Shown here one piece after another: positions 24,039-32,455 of a stretch of 64,000 bases of DNA. Both the position numbers and the translations under genes were made by a program. Below the pieces are notes generated by a model, which saw only the letters and a program-made list of their open reading frames with translations, ran no database searches and was not told the origin of the DNA. Origin of the DNA: Clostridia bacterium (lineage in GTDB: Bacteria; Bacillota; Clostridia; Oscillospirales; CAG-272); assembly GCA_017399105.1 (NCBI GenBank), contig JAFQEJ010000021.1, positions 27,175 to 91,174 of the forward strand, given 5' to 3'. The stretch's first letter is position 1. Every line of letters starts with the position of its first letter.

Positions 24039-27000
24039 ATGATAAAGATCAAACGAATGTTGAGGAGCCCCAGCGAACGAAAAAAGCTGATCGCCGCAGC
24101 AGCGGTGTTCACCCTGCTTCTGCTGGCGCTGACGATTGCTGCTGTCAGACTGACGGCGAGCGAAGATGAAACGCTTTATACAGGGACGGTGTTCCAGATG
24201 ATGACAGAATCGCAGATTGATCTGCCGACCGATGCCATTACCAATCCCGACCGTGAGCTTCGCGGTGTCTGGATTGCATCGGTGGGTAATATCAACTATC
24301 CTTCAAAAAGTGGGCTTACAGCAGCTCAGCTGAAGGCGGAGCTCGACGATATTGTTGAGAAGTGCAAGGAGTACCGACTCAATGCCATCTTCTTTCAGGT
24401 TCGTCCCGCTGCCGATGCACTCTATGAGTCAGATATCTTCCCCACCTCTCAGTTTGTGACAGGCACTCAGGGAGCAGACTTCCCCGACGGCTTTGATTCG
24501 CTTGCCTATCTGATCGAGATTGCAGATGAAAAGAATATTGATGTGCATGCCTGGGTCAATCCCCTGCGTATCACATACGGTTCGGCATCCACACCCAGAC
24601 ACGATATTACTGAGCTTGCCGAATCGCATCCCGGACGCCTGAATCCCGATTGGATCATTGCTTATGACGACGGAAAGCTTTATTTTGACGCAGGCATTCC
24701 GCAGGTGCAGTCTCTGATTGCCGACGGTGTGCGCGAGATTGTTGCCAAGTATGATGTGGTAGGCGTTGTTTTCGATGACTATTTCTATCCCTATCCCGCA
24801 TCGGTGACTCAGAACGGTAAAGCGGTCATCGCGGAATTTGATGATGACGATACCTACAAAACCTATGGCGCAGGCTTCGAGAGCAAGTCTGACTGGCGCC
24901 GTGACAATATCAATAAAATTGTGGAAGGCTGCTACAAAGCCGTCAAGGAAGCCAACCCCGACTGCCTCTTCGGAATTGCTCCCTTTGGCATCTGGCGCAA
25001 TAATGACGGCAAAAACGGTGGAAGCGATACTTCCGGACTTGATTCCTACTCCCAGATTTACTGCGATGCGCTGGCATGGATCAAGGGCGGCTACATCGAC
25101 TATATCGCGCCCCAGATTTATTGGCAGTTCAGCACCAAGGTGGCACGCTACGATGTGCTCTGCCGCTGGTGGAATGCACAGGTGGACGGCACCGGCGTCG
25201 ATCTGATGATCAGCCATGCCGCATACCGCTCGGCAGAATTCGGTACAGTCAACGAGATCCGCAATCAGGTGGAGTTTGCCCGCAGTGAGCTCGGCTACAG
25301 AGGCAGCATTTTCTACGGCTGGGATTCCATCAAAGCGGATGATATGAATCTGCAGGCACAGCTTGCCGCCCTTTATGCCGATGAGATTATCTACTCGGAT
25401 CCCACCTCAGACGGCAGAACGCTTGAAATCAGCTCTCCCGTAAATGGCTCTGTGGTTGCCTATGACCATACCTATGTCCTCGGCTCTTCCGATCCCGCAT
25501 ATCCGCTCACAATAGACGGTGCCCCGGTCAGCCGCACCAAGGATGGTTATTTCTCGCTCTATCTGCCCCTTGATGAGGAGGTCAATACCTTTACCTTCTC
25601 GCAGAACGGTGTTGATACCGACTATACCATCAAAACCAAGTCCGAACCTAAATCCGAGGCAAAGCCTGCATCAACAGCAGATTATGTGATTACCTCGGTA
25701 ACGCCTTCCTATGACTATATGAGCGCAGGCGACGAATATCTGACCGTAACCGCCATGGCTCCCGCAGGCAGCAAGGTGACGGTAACCCTCAGCGATCAGA
25801 CAGTGCGCCTCGAGCAGAAAACCTTCCCCGAGGGTAAGGGAGAGGGCAAATATCTCACCGCTCAGTATGCAGGTTCAATCCGTCTTCCCCGAGGCACCGA
25901 AGGCAAACTCACAAGTCTGGGCAATGTGGTCTTTACCGCAACCAAGGGCAGCGAAAAGGCGACCAAACACGGCGGAAAGGTGCGCCTTCTTATCAGCAGC
26001 GATCTTTATGCGGTTGAGGTAATCAAGGAAAACAGCGACCTGAAAATCGCTACCGACAGTTGGTTCTATGATGACTATACCTCAGCATCGGTGGGAATGC
26101 GCGATTATGCGGTATACCAGTCCAGCGGCTACTATAAGCTCCGCATGGGCGGTTATATCGAAACTGACAATGTTAAGGTTCTCGATGCGGGAACGGTAGT
26201 CAAGACCGGTGTTATGTCCTCAGTGGGCATGTCTGTGACCGCGAAGGAAACGGTACTTTCCTTCGATATGGGCGAAAATCTTCCCATGAACGGCTTCATC
26301 GAAAACGGCGAGTTTGTCTTCTGTTTCTATAACATGGACATCTCCAGCGCAAAGCTGCCCAAGCTGATGGAAAATCCTCTCTTCTCGGAAATTCGAGGTG
26401 AGCAGAGCGCAAGAGCGGGAGCTTATCGCTATTACCTCAAGCTGAAGGATCCCGACAATTTCTACGGCTTTGAGTTCCGCTATGATAACGGCACCGTTAA
26501 CGTAGTTTTCCGCAATCCTCAAACCCTTGCTTTCGGTGATCTTCCCCTCGCAGGCAAGACCATTGTGGTGGACGCAGGTCACGGCGGCAAGGATAGCGGC
26601 GCAGTCGGTCCCAGATCCGATTATACAGAGGCCGATATGAATCTCGATATCTCGCTCTCACTTGCCGAAAAGCTCACCGCTCTCGGCGCTGAGGTGATTC
26701 TCACACGCGATGAAGATGAGACCTTCGAGGTAATGGATCGCGTTGCAATGCTTGACGAAATCCGTCCCGACCTTGCCATCTCGGTGCATCAGAATTCGAT
26801 GCTCTATAACGCCGATATCACCAAAATCCGCGGTCTTGTAGCCCTGCATTTCGCCGAATCGGGCAGCCTGCTGACCAAGTGCGTCTCCTCGTCTCTGTCG
26901 GATGCGCTCAACCGATACGAGCGCACTCCCGCATCCCAGCGACTGGCTCTGGTACGCAATCCCAAGTTCCCGTCCACGCTTGTTGAGGTCGGCTTCATTA

Positions 27001-27119
27001 CCTGTGTGGAGGAGTATGATAAAATGTACAGCGAAAGCGCCATCAATCAGGCAGCGCAGGGACTTGCCGACGGCATCCTCGATTATTACCGCGCGCAGGA
27101 AGCGTATGTGATGAAATAA
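24039..27119 (+). CDS. GHL10 glycosyl-hydrolase-like domain fused to N-acetylmuramoyl-L-alanine amidase
   Basis: A 1026-residue membrane-anchored or secreted cell-wall enzyme. One N-terminal helix (residues 18-37) follows a basic start. Residues about 70-450 are a GHL10/DUF187 TIM barrel (ELRGVWIASVGNINYPSK, AIFFQVRPAADALYESDIFP, VVGVVFDDYFYPYP, APQIYWQF). A beta-rich linker region spans about 460-830. Residues about 840-1020 are an Amidase_3 domain: VDAGHGGKDSGAVG (zinc His), YTEADMNLD (zinc Glu), LAISVHQNS (zinc His) and STLVEVGFIT (catalytic Glu). The amidase should cut the bond between MurNAc and L-Ala; the GHL10 part probably acts on glycan strands. The site before the ATG is GTGAGG. Having both activities in one chain is notable. 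Confidence 0.9.
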   Translation: MIKIKRMLRSPSERKKLIAAAAVFTLLLLALTIAAVRLTASEDETLYTGTVFQMMTESQIDLPTDAITNPDRELRGVWIASVGNINYPSKSGLTAAQLKAELDDIVEKCKEYRLNAIFFQVRPAADALYESDIFPTSQFVTGTQGADFPDGFDSLAYLIEIADEKNIDVHAWVNPLRITYGSASTPRHDITELAESHPGRLNPDWIIAYDDGKLYFDAGIPQVQSLIADGVREIVAKYDVVGVVFDDYFYPYPASVTQNGKAVIAEFDDDDTYKTYGAGFESKSDWRRDNINKIVEGCYKAVKEANPDCLFGIAPFGIWRNNDGKNGGSDTSGLDSYSQIYCDALAWIKGGYIDYIAPQIYWQFSTKVARYDVLCRWWNAQVDGTGVDLMISHAAYRSAEFGTVNEIRNQVEFARSELGYRGSIFYGWDSIKADDMNLQAQLAALYADEIIYSDPTSDGRTLEISSPVNGSVVAYDHTYVLGSSDPAYPLTIDGAPVSRTKDGYFSLYLPLDEEVNTFTFSQNGVDTDYTIKTKSEPKSEAKPASTADYVITSVTPSYDYMSAGDEYLTVTAMAPAGSKVTVTLSDQTVRLEQKTFPEGKGEGKYLTAQYAGSIRLPRGTEGKLTSLGNVVFTATKGSEKATKHGGKVRLLISSDLYAVEVIKENSDLKIATDSWFYDDYTSASVGMRDYAVYQSSGYYKLRMGGYIETDNVKVLDAGTVVKTGVMSSVGMSVTAKETVLSFDMGENLPMNGFIENGEFVFCFYNMDISSAKLPKLMENPLFSEIRGEQSARAGAYRYYLKLKDPDNFYGFEFRYDNGTVNVVFRNPQTLAFGDLPLAGKTIVVDAGHGGKDSGAVGPRSDYTEADMNLDISLSLAEKLTALGAEVILTRDEDETFEVMDRVAMLDEIRPDLAISVHQNSMLYNADITKIRGLVALHFAESGSLLTKCVSSSLSDALNRYERTPASQRLALVRNPKFPSTLVEVGFITCVEEYDKMYSESAINQAAQGLADGILDYYRAQEAYVMK

Positions 27120-27170
27120 ACAGAAATAGTAAACCCACAAAACAAAGCTGATCTTTAAGGATTGTTAACT

Positions 27171-28124
27171 ATGAAAAAAATATGTCTATTCATGCTGCTG
27201 GCGTTACTGCTGTGTTTTTCTGTCTGCATGACTTCCTGCGATGATGCCCAAAACAGCGAAGGTAATCCCGATGAAAGCGAATCCGAATTCGCAGCATCAA
27301 ACAACCAAAATCAAGAAACTGAAACTGCTCCGAACGATGATAAAACCGAATCGGCAGCATCGGAAGAAAATTCGTATCTGATAAACGGTTTTGACATCCG
27401 ATTGATCGGTGACTATCCTGAAATTGAAGCTGCAATACGGATCAGCGCCAACGTGGAAAACGGTGAGCTCACAAGAGATGATTTTCTCAGGGTGACAAGC
27501 TTGAATCTGCAAAATGCGGATATTCAGGATATTACCCCTGTTGGAGCACTTGTTAATCTGACCGAACTCAACGCTGCCAGTAACAGAATTATCGACATAT
27601 CTCCTCTTGCAGGACTTGAGAAGCTTGTCAAGCTCAGCCTCATGGGCAATGCAATCGCTGATCTTGCCCCTCTTGCATCGTTAAAAAATCTTACCGAGCT
27701 CCAGCTTCACGATAATGACATTGCTGACATTTCAGTTCTCGCAGAGCTCAAAAATCTGACTGTTCTGAGTTTGAGCTGCAATCATATCGTTGATGTCTCA
27801 CCATTGACCGGATTGACCGAACTCAAATATTTGCAGCTTATGGCAAATGAAATATCCGACATTTCACCGCTTTCGAGCCTTACAAATCTCACTGACGCAA
27901 TCTTGAGCAGTAACCAAATCAGCGATATTTCTCCCCTTGCCGGATGGAAAAAAATCGAACGGCTTTCGCTTACTTCCAATCCCATTACCGATATTTCGGT
28001 GCTCCGTAATTTAACTACACTCCTGCAGGTGATGGTGGTGAACTGCCCTGTGGAAGATTTCTCGCCGCTTGATCATGTGGAGAATGTGGAACCGTATACA
28101 CGGGGCGGCACAAGACCCGAATGA
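27171..28124 (+). CDS. Leucine-rich-repeat surface lipoprotein, internalin-like
   Basis: A 317-residue lipoprotein: signal peptide ending at Cys23 (MTSC), an Asn/Glu/Ser-rich linker to about residue 70, then about eight 22-residue leucine-rich repeats of the SDS22/internalin type (for example NLTELQLHDNDIADISVLAE and NLTVLSLSCNHIVDVSPLTG), with the conserved N-x-I-x-D-I-S-P-L-x-x-L core. Such repeats mediate protein or ligand binding on the cell surface. The ATG at 27171 follows TTTAAGGA; an upstream start at 27162 lacks spacing. It lies 51 bases after the amidase fusion gene. A weak hairpin with G-T pairs at 28132-28155 may end it. Partner unknown. Confidence 0.88.
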   Translation: MKKICLFMLLALLLCFSVCMTSCDDAQNSEGNPDESESEFAASNNQNQETETAPNDDKTESAASEENSYLINGFDIRLIGDYPEIEAAIRISANVENGELTRDDFLRVTSLNLQNADIQDITPVGALVNLTELNAASNRIIDISPLAGLEKLVKLSLMGNAIADLAPLASLKNLTELQLHDNDIADISVLAELKNLTVLSLSCNHIVDVSPLTGLTELKYLQLMANEISDISPLSSLTNLTDAILSSNQISDISPLAGWKKIERLSLTSNPITDISVLRNLTTLLQVMVVNCPVEDFSPLDHVENVEPYTRGGTRPE

Positions 28125-28347
28125 TTCATATACAGTCGTCCCTCGGGGCGGCTGTTATTATGAAAAGGGATGGGATCCTACACCATTATGAGCAGCATAT
28201 GCGTAAATTTTATCTTTTACCCTTTTCATTCTACAAAAAATGTGATATAATAAATAGCAGCGCTTCCAGAAATTTAGGGGTACCCAAAACGCCCATAATT
28301 GCTTATAATATAATAAGCAAAGAGTCTTATGAAGGGGGTACTCTACA

Positions 28348-28902
28348 ATGGAACTGATCCTTATCAGCGAACGGAAGCTGAAGGTGATGCTGACCAAGGC
28401 GGATATGGATGCGCTGGAGCTGACCTGCGATAATATAGATTACGATAATACCGAAACAAGACGCGCCTTTTGGAGCATTCTCGATGAGGCGAAGCATAAA
28501 ACCGGATTTGACGCGGCGGCAGATCGCGTATACATACAGGTTTATCCCGGACGAAACGGCGGATGTGAGCTTTATGTCACTAAGCTTGCAGGCGAACGGG
28601 ACGGTGGTATTACGGTGAGACAGAGCACGCACTCCGAAGCCGGAGCGGCTTATCGCTTCGAGCACATAGAGCTGCTGCTTCTTGCCTGCAAACGGCTGCG
28701 GGATGCTTCCTACAGCGGCGGCAGTGAAGCTTTTTTTGATGATCGGTCTTACTACCTCACCCTAACCGACCCGCCGGGACAGTATGATTATGTGGGCGAA
28801 TACGGCAAGCGGCTGTCCGGCGAGCTTCACAGCTATCTCGCCGAGCACGGAAAAATTATCTGCGGCGAGGAAGCGGTGGCAACGCTGGCGGAATTTATTT
28901 AA
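28348..28902 (+). CDS. MecA-like adaptor protein
   Basis: A 184-residue protein resembling MecA/YpbH, adaptors that hand substrates to ClpC. The N-terminal domain (MELILISERKLKVMLTKADM, ALELTCDNIDYDNTETRRAF and a following helix) and the C-terminal domain (VYIQVYPGRNGGCELYVTKL, then FEHIELLLLACKRL, and the final helix GEEAVATLAEFI) fit the family order. Length is slightly below Bacillus MecA (about 218). The start follows a GAAGGGGG site. It begins a run of four same-strand genes (uracil-DNA glycosylase, AEC carrier, GNAT) that may be one operon. The 28125-28347 gap holds only a weak hairpin and A/T-rich DNA. Confidence 0.75.
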   Translation: MELILISERKLKVMLTKADMDALELTCDNIDYDNTETRRAFWSILDEAKHKTGFDAAADRVYIQVYPGRNGGCELYVTKLAGERDGGITVRQSTHSEAGAAYRFEHIELLLLACKRLRDASYSGGSEAFFDDRSYYLTLTDPPGQYDYVGEYGKRLSGELHSYLAEHGKIICGEEAVATLAEFI

Positions 28903-28936
28903 ACAAAGACGAATAAAGAATAACGGAGACACTGAA

Positions 28937-29509
28937 ATGGCACTGGAAACAAGCTGGGAAGCGCTGGAGAGCGCATGTCTGAACTGTACAAAATGTGAGC
29001 TCTGCAAGACAAGAACCAATGTGGTTCTCGGCTGCGGCTCAAGAGATGCAAAGCTGATGTTCGTGGGCGAAGCCCCGGGCGAAAAGGAGGATCTGTCGGG
29101 CATTCCCTTTGTGGGGGCGGCAGGAAAGCTCTTTGATAAATTCCTCTATGCTGTCGGCATCGAGCGTGACGAGGTCTACATAGCCAATATGCTCAAATGC
29201 AGACCGCCGAAAAATCGCGATCCGCTTCCTGCTGAGCAGGATGTCTGCATCGACTATCTGCGCTCCCAGGTAAAGCTGATCCGACCTGCAATGATCGTTT
29301 GCCTCGGCAGAATCTCGGCGATGCGTCTGATTAAACCCGATTTCAAGATCACCAAGGAGCACGGTGTCTGGTTTAACAAGGGCGGGATCTCCATGTGTGC
29401 TGTTTATCACCCCTCCCTGCTCCTGCGCGATCCCCGCAAAAAAGAGGATATGCTGGAGGATATGAAGGCGATCAAGGCGAAGCTGGACTCGCTGAACGGG
29501 GTAGAATAA
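28937..29509 (+). CDS. Uracil-DNA glycosylase, family 4 (iron-sulfur)
   Basis: Predicted to remove uracil from DNA in base-excision repair. The 190-residue protein starts at the ATG at 28937 behind AACGGAGAC. The four cluster cysteines are Cys17 and Cys20 (NCTKC), Cys88 (MLKCRPP) and Cys104 (DVC), with spacing as in thermophilic family 4 enzymes. Active-site motif A is GEAPGEKED with the pocket FVGAAGKLFD, and motif B is VYHPSLLLRDP. A longer frame from 28784 overlaps the MecA-like gene and is not used. The AEC carrier gene starts 1 base after its stop. Confidence 0.93.
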   Translation: MALETSWEALESACLNCTKCELCKTRTNVVLGCGSRDAKLMFVGEAPGEKEDLSGIPFVGAAGKLFDKFLYAVGIERDEVYIANMLKCRPPKNRDPLPAEQDVCIDYLRSQVKLIRPAMIVCLGRISAMRLIKPDFKITKEHGVWFNKGGISMCAVYHPSLLLRDPRKKEDMLEDMKAIKAKLDSLNGVE

Positions 29510-29510
29510 C

Positions 29511-30446
29511 GTGGATTTGAATCTGACATTTTTATACGAAACGGTCATCACCATGTTTATTCTGGTGATGGTCGGCTATATCTTCGCAAAAGCGGGATTT
29601 CTGCCCGCATCCTTCACCAAAAAGCTGTCCGATCTGGTCTGCTGTGTGGCACAGCCTTTTATGATTGTGGGCGCGATTCTCAGTATTCCCTATTCGGCAG
29701 AGGATTTAAAAACCGGCGGCTTGATTCTGCTGCTCGGTCTCTTCCTTCACGGAGCAGCGGCTGTGGTGGCTGTATTGGCAACCTTTAAATTCAAGGATGT
29801 GGGTGAACGGCGCATCTCGGAATATGCCTGTATTTTTGCCAACTGCGGTTTTATGGGACTGCCGGTGCTCGAAGCACTCTTTGGTAATGTGGGACGTTTC
29901 TGGGGCGCATTTTATATCATCGCCTTCAACTGTATTGCATGGACATACGGACTTTATATCCTCAGCAAGGCGAATCCTGTCATCAAAATGAATCCGAAAA
30001 AGATTCTTCTCAACTACGGAACGGTGCCCAGCATCATCGGTCTTGCACTCTATCTTGCCCGCATCAGCCTTCCCGCGCCCATCCTTTCAGCAACCAATTA
30101 TATGGGCAGTCTTTGTACGCCTCTTTCGATGGTGATCACCGGCGCACTGCTGGCAAGACTGCCGCTGAAGTCGGTTTTCCTGCGTCCGAAGGTCTACTAC
30201 ATCAGCGCCATCAAGCTGCTATTCCTGCCTGCCGCTGTGCTGGCATTGACTACCCTGCTGCAGTTCCCCACCGATCTGCGTATCTTCTCGGTCACCATCG
30301 TCTCGCTTCCCGTGGCAGCAAATTCAGCCATGTTCGGCGAATCCTACGATATCCAGCCCGAATATGCGGCTTCCCTCGTGGGACTGTCCACACTGCTCTC
30401 GGTGGCGACCATCCCGTTGGTGCTCAATGTGGTGAAGCTGCTGTAA
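29511..30446 (+). CDS. AEC-family (auxin efflux carrier-like) transporter
   Basis: A 311-residue membrane protein with about ten hydrophobic helices. Family features include the N-terminal helix MFILVMVGYIFAKAGFLP, LSDLVCCVAQPFMIVGAILS, the middle FANCGFMGLPVLEALFG (a conserved N-x-GF-G-P element of the family) and the C-terminal MFGESYDIQPEYAASLVGLS. Bacterial members export or import organic acids such as malate. The start is the GTG at 29511, one base after the glycosylase stop, so translation is probably coupled. Substrate unknown. Confidence 0.88.
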   Translation: MDLNLTFLYETVITMFILVMVGYIFAKAGFLPASFTKKLSDLVCCVAQPFMIVGAILSIPYSAEDLKTGGLILLLGLFLHGAAAVVAVLATFKFKDVGERRISEYACIFANCGFMGLPVLEALFGNVGRFWGAFYIIAFNCIAWTYGLYILSKANPVIKMNPKKILLNYGTVPSIIGLALYLARISLPAPILSATNYMGSLCTPLSMVITGALLARLPLKSVFLRPKVYYISAIKLLFLPAAVLALTTLLQFPTDLRIFSVTIVSLPVAANSAMFGESYDIQPEYAASLVGLSTLLSVATIPLVLNVVKLL

Positions 30447-30476
30447 ATTCAATTTTATATGCGGAGGAAATTCGAT

Positions 30477-31064
30477 ATGCATGATACAGAAATCAATATT
30501 GTCAGACTGACTTCCGAAATGTCTGAAGACTACCTGAACTTTTTCGATTCCACACCACATTCTACCGGAAAATCGGAAGACAAATGCTATTGCGTTTGCT
30601 GGACGAGCTGCAGCGGTGATCTGGAAGCATGTGCGACTTCTGAAAAACGGCGTGAAACGGCTATGGAATATATTAAAAAACAGTATATTCAGGGATATCT
30701 CGCATATGTCGGTGATAGAGTGGTTGGCTGGTGCAATGCGAACGTGAAATCCGACTGCTATGAATGTATTTCATGGCGGATGTTTATGCAGAATATCAAA
30801 AGAGAAGATAAAAAGGTCAAATCTGTCTTCTGCTTTGCGGTTGCACCCGAGTACAGGGGCAAGGGTATCGCAGGTAAGCTTTTGACCCGTGTATGCGAGG
30901 ATGCCAAAAAAGAGGGCTTTGATTTTGTTGAAGCCTATCCCAATATCAGCTTCATTGATGAGGAGCAGGATTTTATGGGACCGGTCAGTATGTATGAAAA
31001 GATGGGATTTATTGAAGAATACAAAGCTGACGGCAGATGCATCATGACGAAGAAACTCAATTGA
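30477..31064 (+). CDS. GNAT-family N-acetyltransferase
   Basis: A 195-residue acetyl-CoA-dependent acetyltransferase. The acetyl-CoA site is visible as SVFCFAVAPEYRGKGIAGKLL (motif A with Q/R-x-x-G-x-G/A as YRGKGIAG), followed by MYEKMGFIEEYKADGRCIM. The N-terminal half is Cys-rich (CYCVCWTSC), an oddity shared with some GNATs from anaerobes. The ATG at 30477 follows GCGGAGGAA. It is last in the 28348-31064 gene run and ends at a bidirectional terminator. Acceptor substrate unknown. Confidence 0.88.
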   Translation: MHDTEINIVRLTSEMSEDYLNFFDSTPHSTGKSEDKCYCVCWTSCSGDLEACATSEKRRETAMEYIKKQYIQGYLAYVGDRVVGWCNANVKSDCYECISWRMFMQNIKREDKKVKSVFCFAVAPEYRGKGIAGKLLTRVCEDAKKEGFDFVEAYPNISFIDEEQDFMGPVSMYEKMGFIEEYKADGRCIMTKKLN

Positions 31065-31070
31065 ATCCAT

Positions 31071-31112
31071 AACATAAGGGGCTAACTTTTGACGAGTTAA
31101 CCCCTTATGTTT
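31071..31112. terminator. Bidirectional intrinsic terminator
   Basis: A 16-bp stem AACATAAGGGGCTAAC / GTTAACCCCTTATGTT with one mispair or bulge, between two convergent genes; the stop of the nucleotidyltransferase fusion lies at its right end. Confidence 0.85.
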
Positions 31113-32391
31113 ATCTTGATGTTTCAATCCAATACCGCTGTGTGATCGAATGATCATTCGGATCGAAAATTTCATTCTCGATCACACCGCCACACTTGCG
31201 TATTGTCCTTGCCGATGCTTCGTTCTCCTTCACGCAGGTGACAAGCATTCGCCCGATTCCCTTGACGCGGCAGATCTCCTTCGCCATCGCTAACATCTCG
31301 GTTGCGTATCCCTTCCGGCGCTCGGAGCATCGCACGCTGTAGCCGACATGACCGTAATAATGCAGACATTCTTCATTCAGCCTGTCGCGGATATCGAGCA
31401 TACCAACAATGCGGTTATCCTCTCGGCGCAGGCAAACATACTGTGTGTCGGGTCCCCAATCTGCTCGGCAGGTGCGCGGATCAGCGGAGAGGGTGATGAA
31501 TCGATACCATTCTTCGGGATTATTGTAAACGCGCAGATTCGAGGTGCCATCCATCGAATCGCCGTTTTCCAAAAATTCAGCACGGTAGTCGTAGATGGCG
31601 GGGAGATCGGCGTGAATGACAGGTCGCAGAAGCAGTCCCGATTTGCTTGTTTTGAATCCGAGCAGCTTCAGATTGTAATAATGATTGATCTCAGCATGAA
31701 ATTCCCGGAGTGCATCAAGTTCGGTTTCACAGAAAGTTTCGCTATAAAGATAACGTTCGATCAGTTCAAATGCCTTTTCATTGATGATTGCAGGTGCGTG
31801 ACTGCGGTAAGTGCGGATGATTTTGAATTTGTTGAACTCGAAGACGCCGTGCTCGATCATCAGATAACGCCTCATGATCATGAGAATGCTGTTGACACAG
31901 GCAGTCATACTGAGCTTTTGATGTGCAGGAGAGAATTCGCGCCAGCTCCAGTTTTCAAAAATACGCGCGTCATCAATCAACAACTCTTTTGTCGGCATCG
32001 GTACCGCAGAGAGCGGATAATTGCTCCATGCCGGTTTGCCTTGTACCTTCAAACGGGCGATCTCAACGCCAAATTCAAATTCTTCATCTTCGCTTTTCCG
32101 GTAAGGAGGATAAAGTTCATGCTCACGGATCATCACCGAGCCAAATCCTTTGGGGATGGCATATTTAATATGATATCGCTCGGCAATTTCGTCCATTTTA
32201 GCCTGTGTGATCTTCGCATCATCCTTCACGATGATCACTGTGTCAATATCACTTTGTCCCGGTCGGTAATATCCGCCGCCGAGGGAGCCGACAAGATAGA
32301 CAGCGAGGATGCTGTCTTCAATGGTTGTGATTTCTCGGCAGAATTCTCCGACAATATCAAGAGCACGCGCTTCTGTGATTATGCTGTCCAT
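31111..32391 (-). CDS. Nucleotidyltransferase-GNAT acetyltransferase fusion
   Basis: A 426-residue two-domain protein. Residues 1 to about 255 are an aminoglycoside-adenylyltransferase-like domain: VGSLGGGYYRPGQSDID holds the G-S and D-x-D motif (Asp48, Asp50) of the polymerase-beta nucleotidyltransferase fold, followed by a helical bundle. Residues about 265-426 are a GNAT domain (LLLRPVIHADLPAIYDYRAE, then VRCSERRKGYATEMLAMAKE with the acetyl-CoA loop, and ENEASARTIRKCGGV). The ATG at 32391 follows GTGAGGTT; an upstream start at 32412 lacks one. Activities of both kinds inactivate aminoglycosides in other bacteria, but resistance is not shown; substrates are unknown. It is convergent with the GNAT gene to its left. 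Confidence 0.85.
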   Translation of the reverse strand: MDSIITEARALDIVGEFCREITTIEDSILAVYLVGSLGGGYYRPGQSDIDTVIIVKDDAKITQAKMDEIAERYHIKYAIPKGFGSVMIREHELYPPYRKSEDEEFEFGVEIARLKVQGKPAWSNYPLSAVPMPTKELLIDDARIFENWSWREFSPAHQKLSMTACVNSILMIMRRYLMIEHGVFEFNKFKIIRTYRSHAPAIINEKAFELIERYLYSETFCETELDALREFHAEINHYYNLKLLGFKTSKSGLLLRPVIHADLPAIYDYRAEFLENGDSMDGTSNLRVYNNPEEWYRFITLSADPRTCRADWGPDTQYVCLRREDNRIVGMLDIRDRLNEECLHYYGHVGYSVRCSERRKGYATEMLAMAKEICRVKGIGRMLVTCVKENEASARTIRKCGGVIENEIFDPNDHSITQRYWIETSR

Positions 32392-32408
32392 AATAACCTC
32401 ACGGTAAA

Positions 32409-32450
32409 ACAAAGGCTGTTACGCAGAATTCCCACATAACAGCCCTTAAT
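32409..32450 (-). terminator. Intrinsic terminator after proS
   Basis: On the minus strand AAGGGCTGTTA pairs with TAACAGCCTTT across a loop of about 18 bases, followed by GTTTT. Confidence 0.65.
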
Positions 32451-32455
32451 ATTAA

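Noticed and set aside
28121..28357. A 78-codon frame between the leucine-rich-repeat protein and the MecA-like gene
   Set aside because: Overlaps the stop of one gene and the start of the other, has no ribosome site and no recognisable feature.
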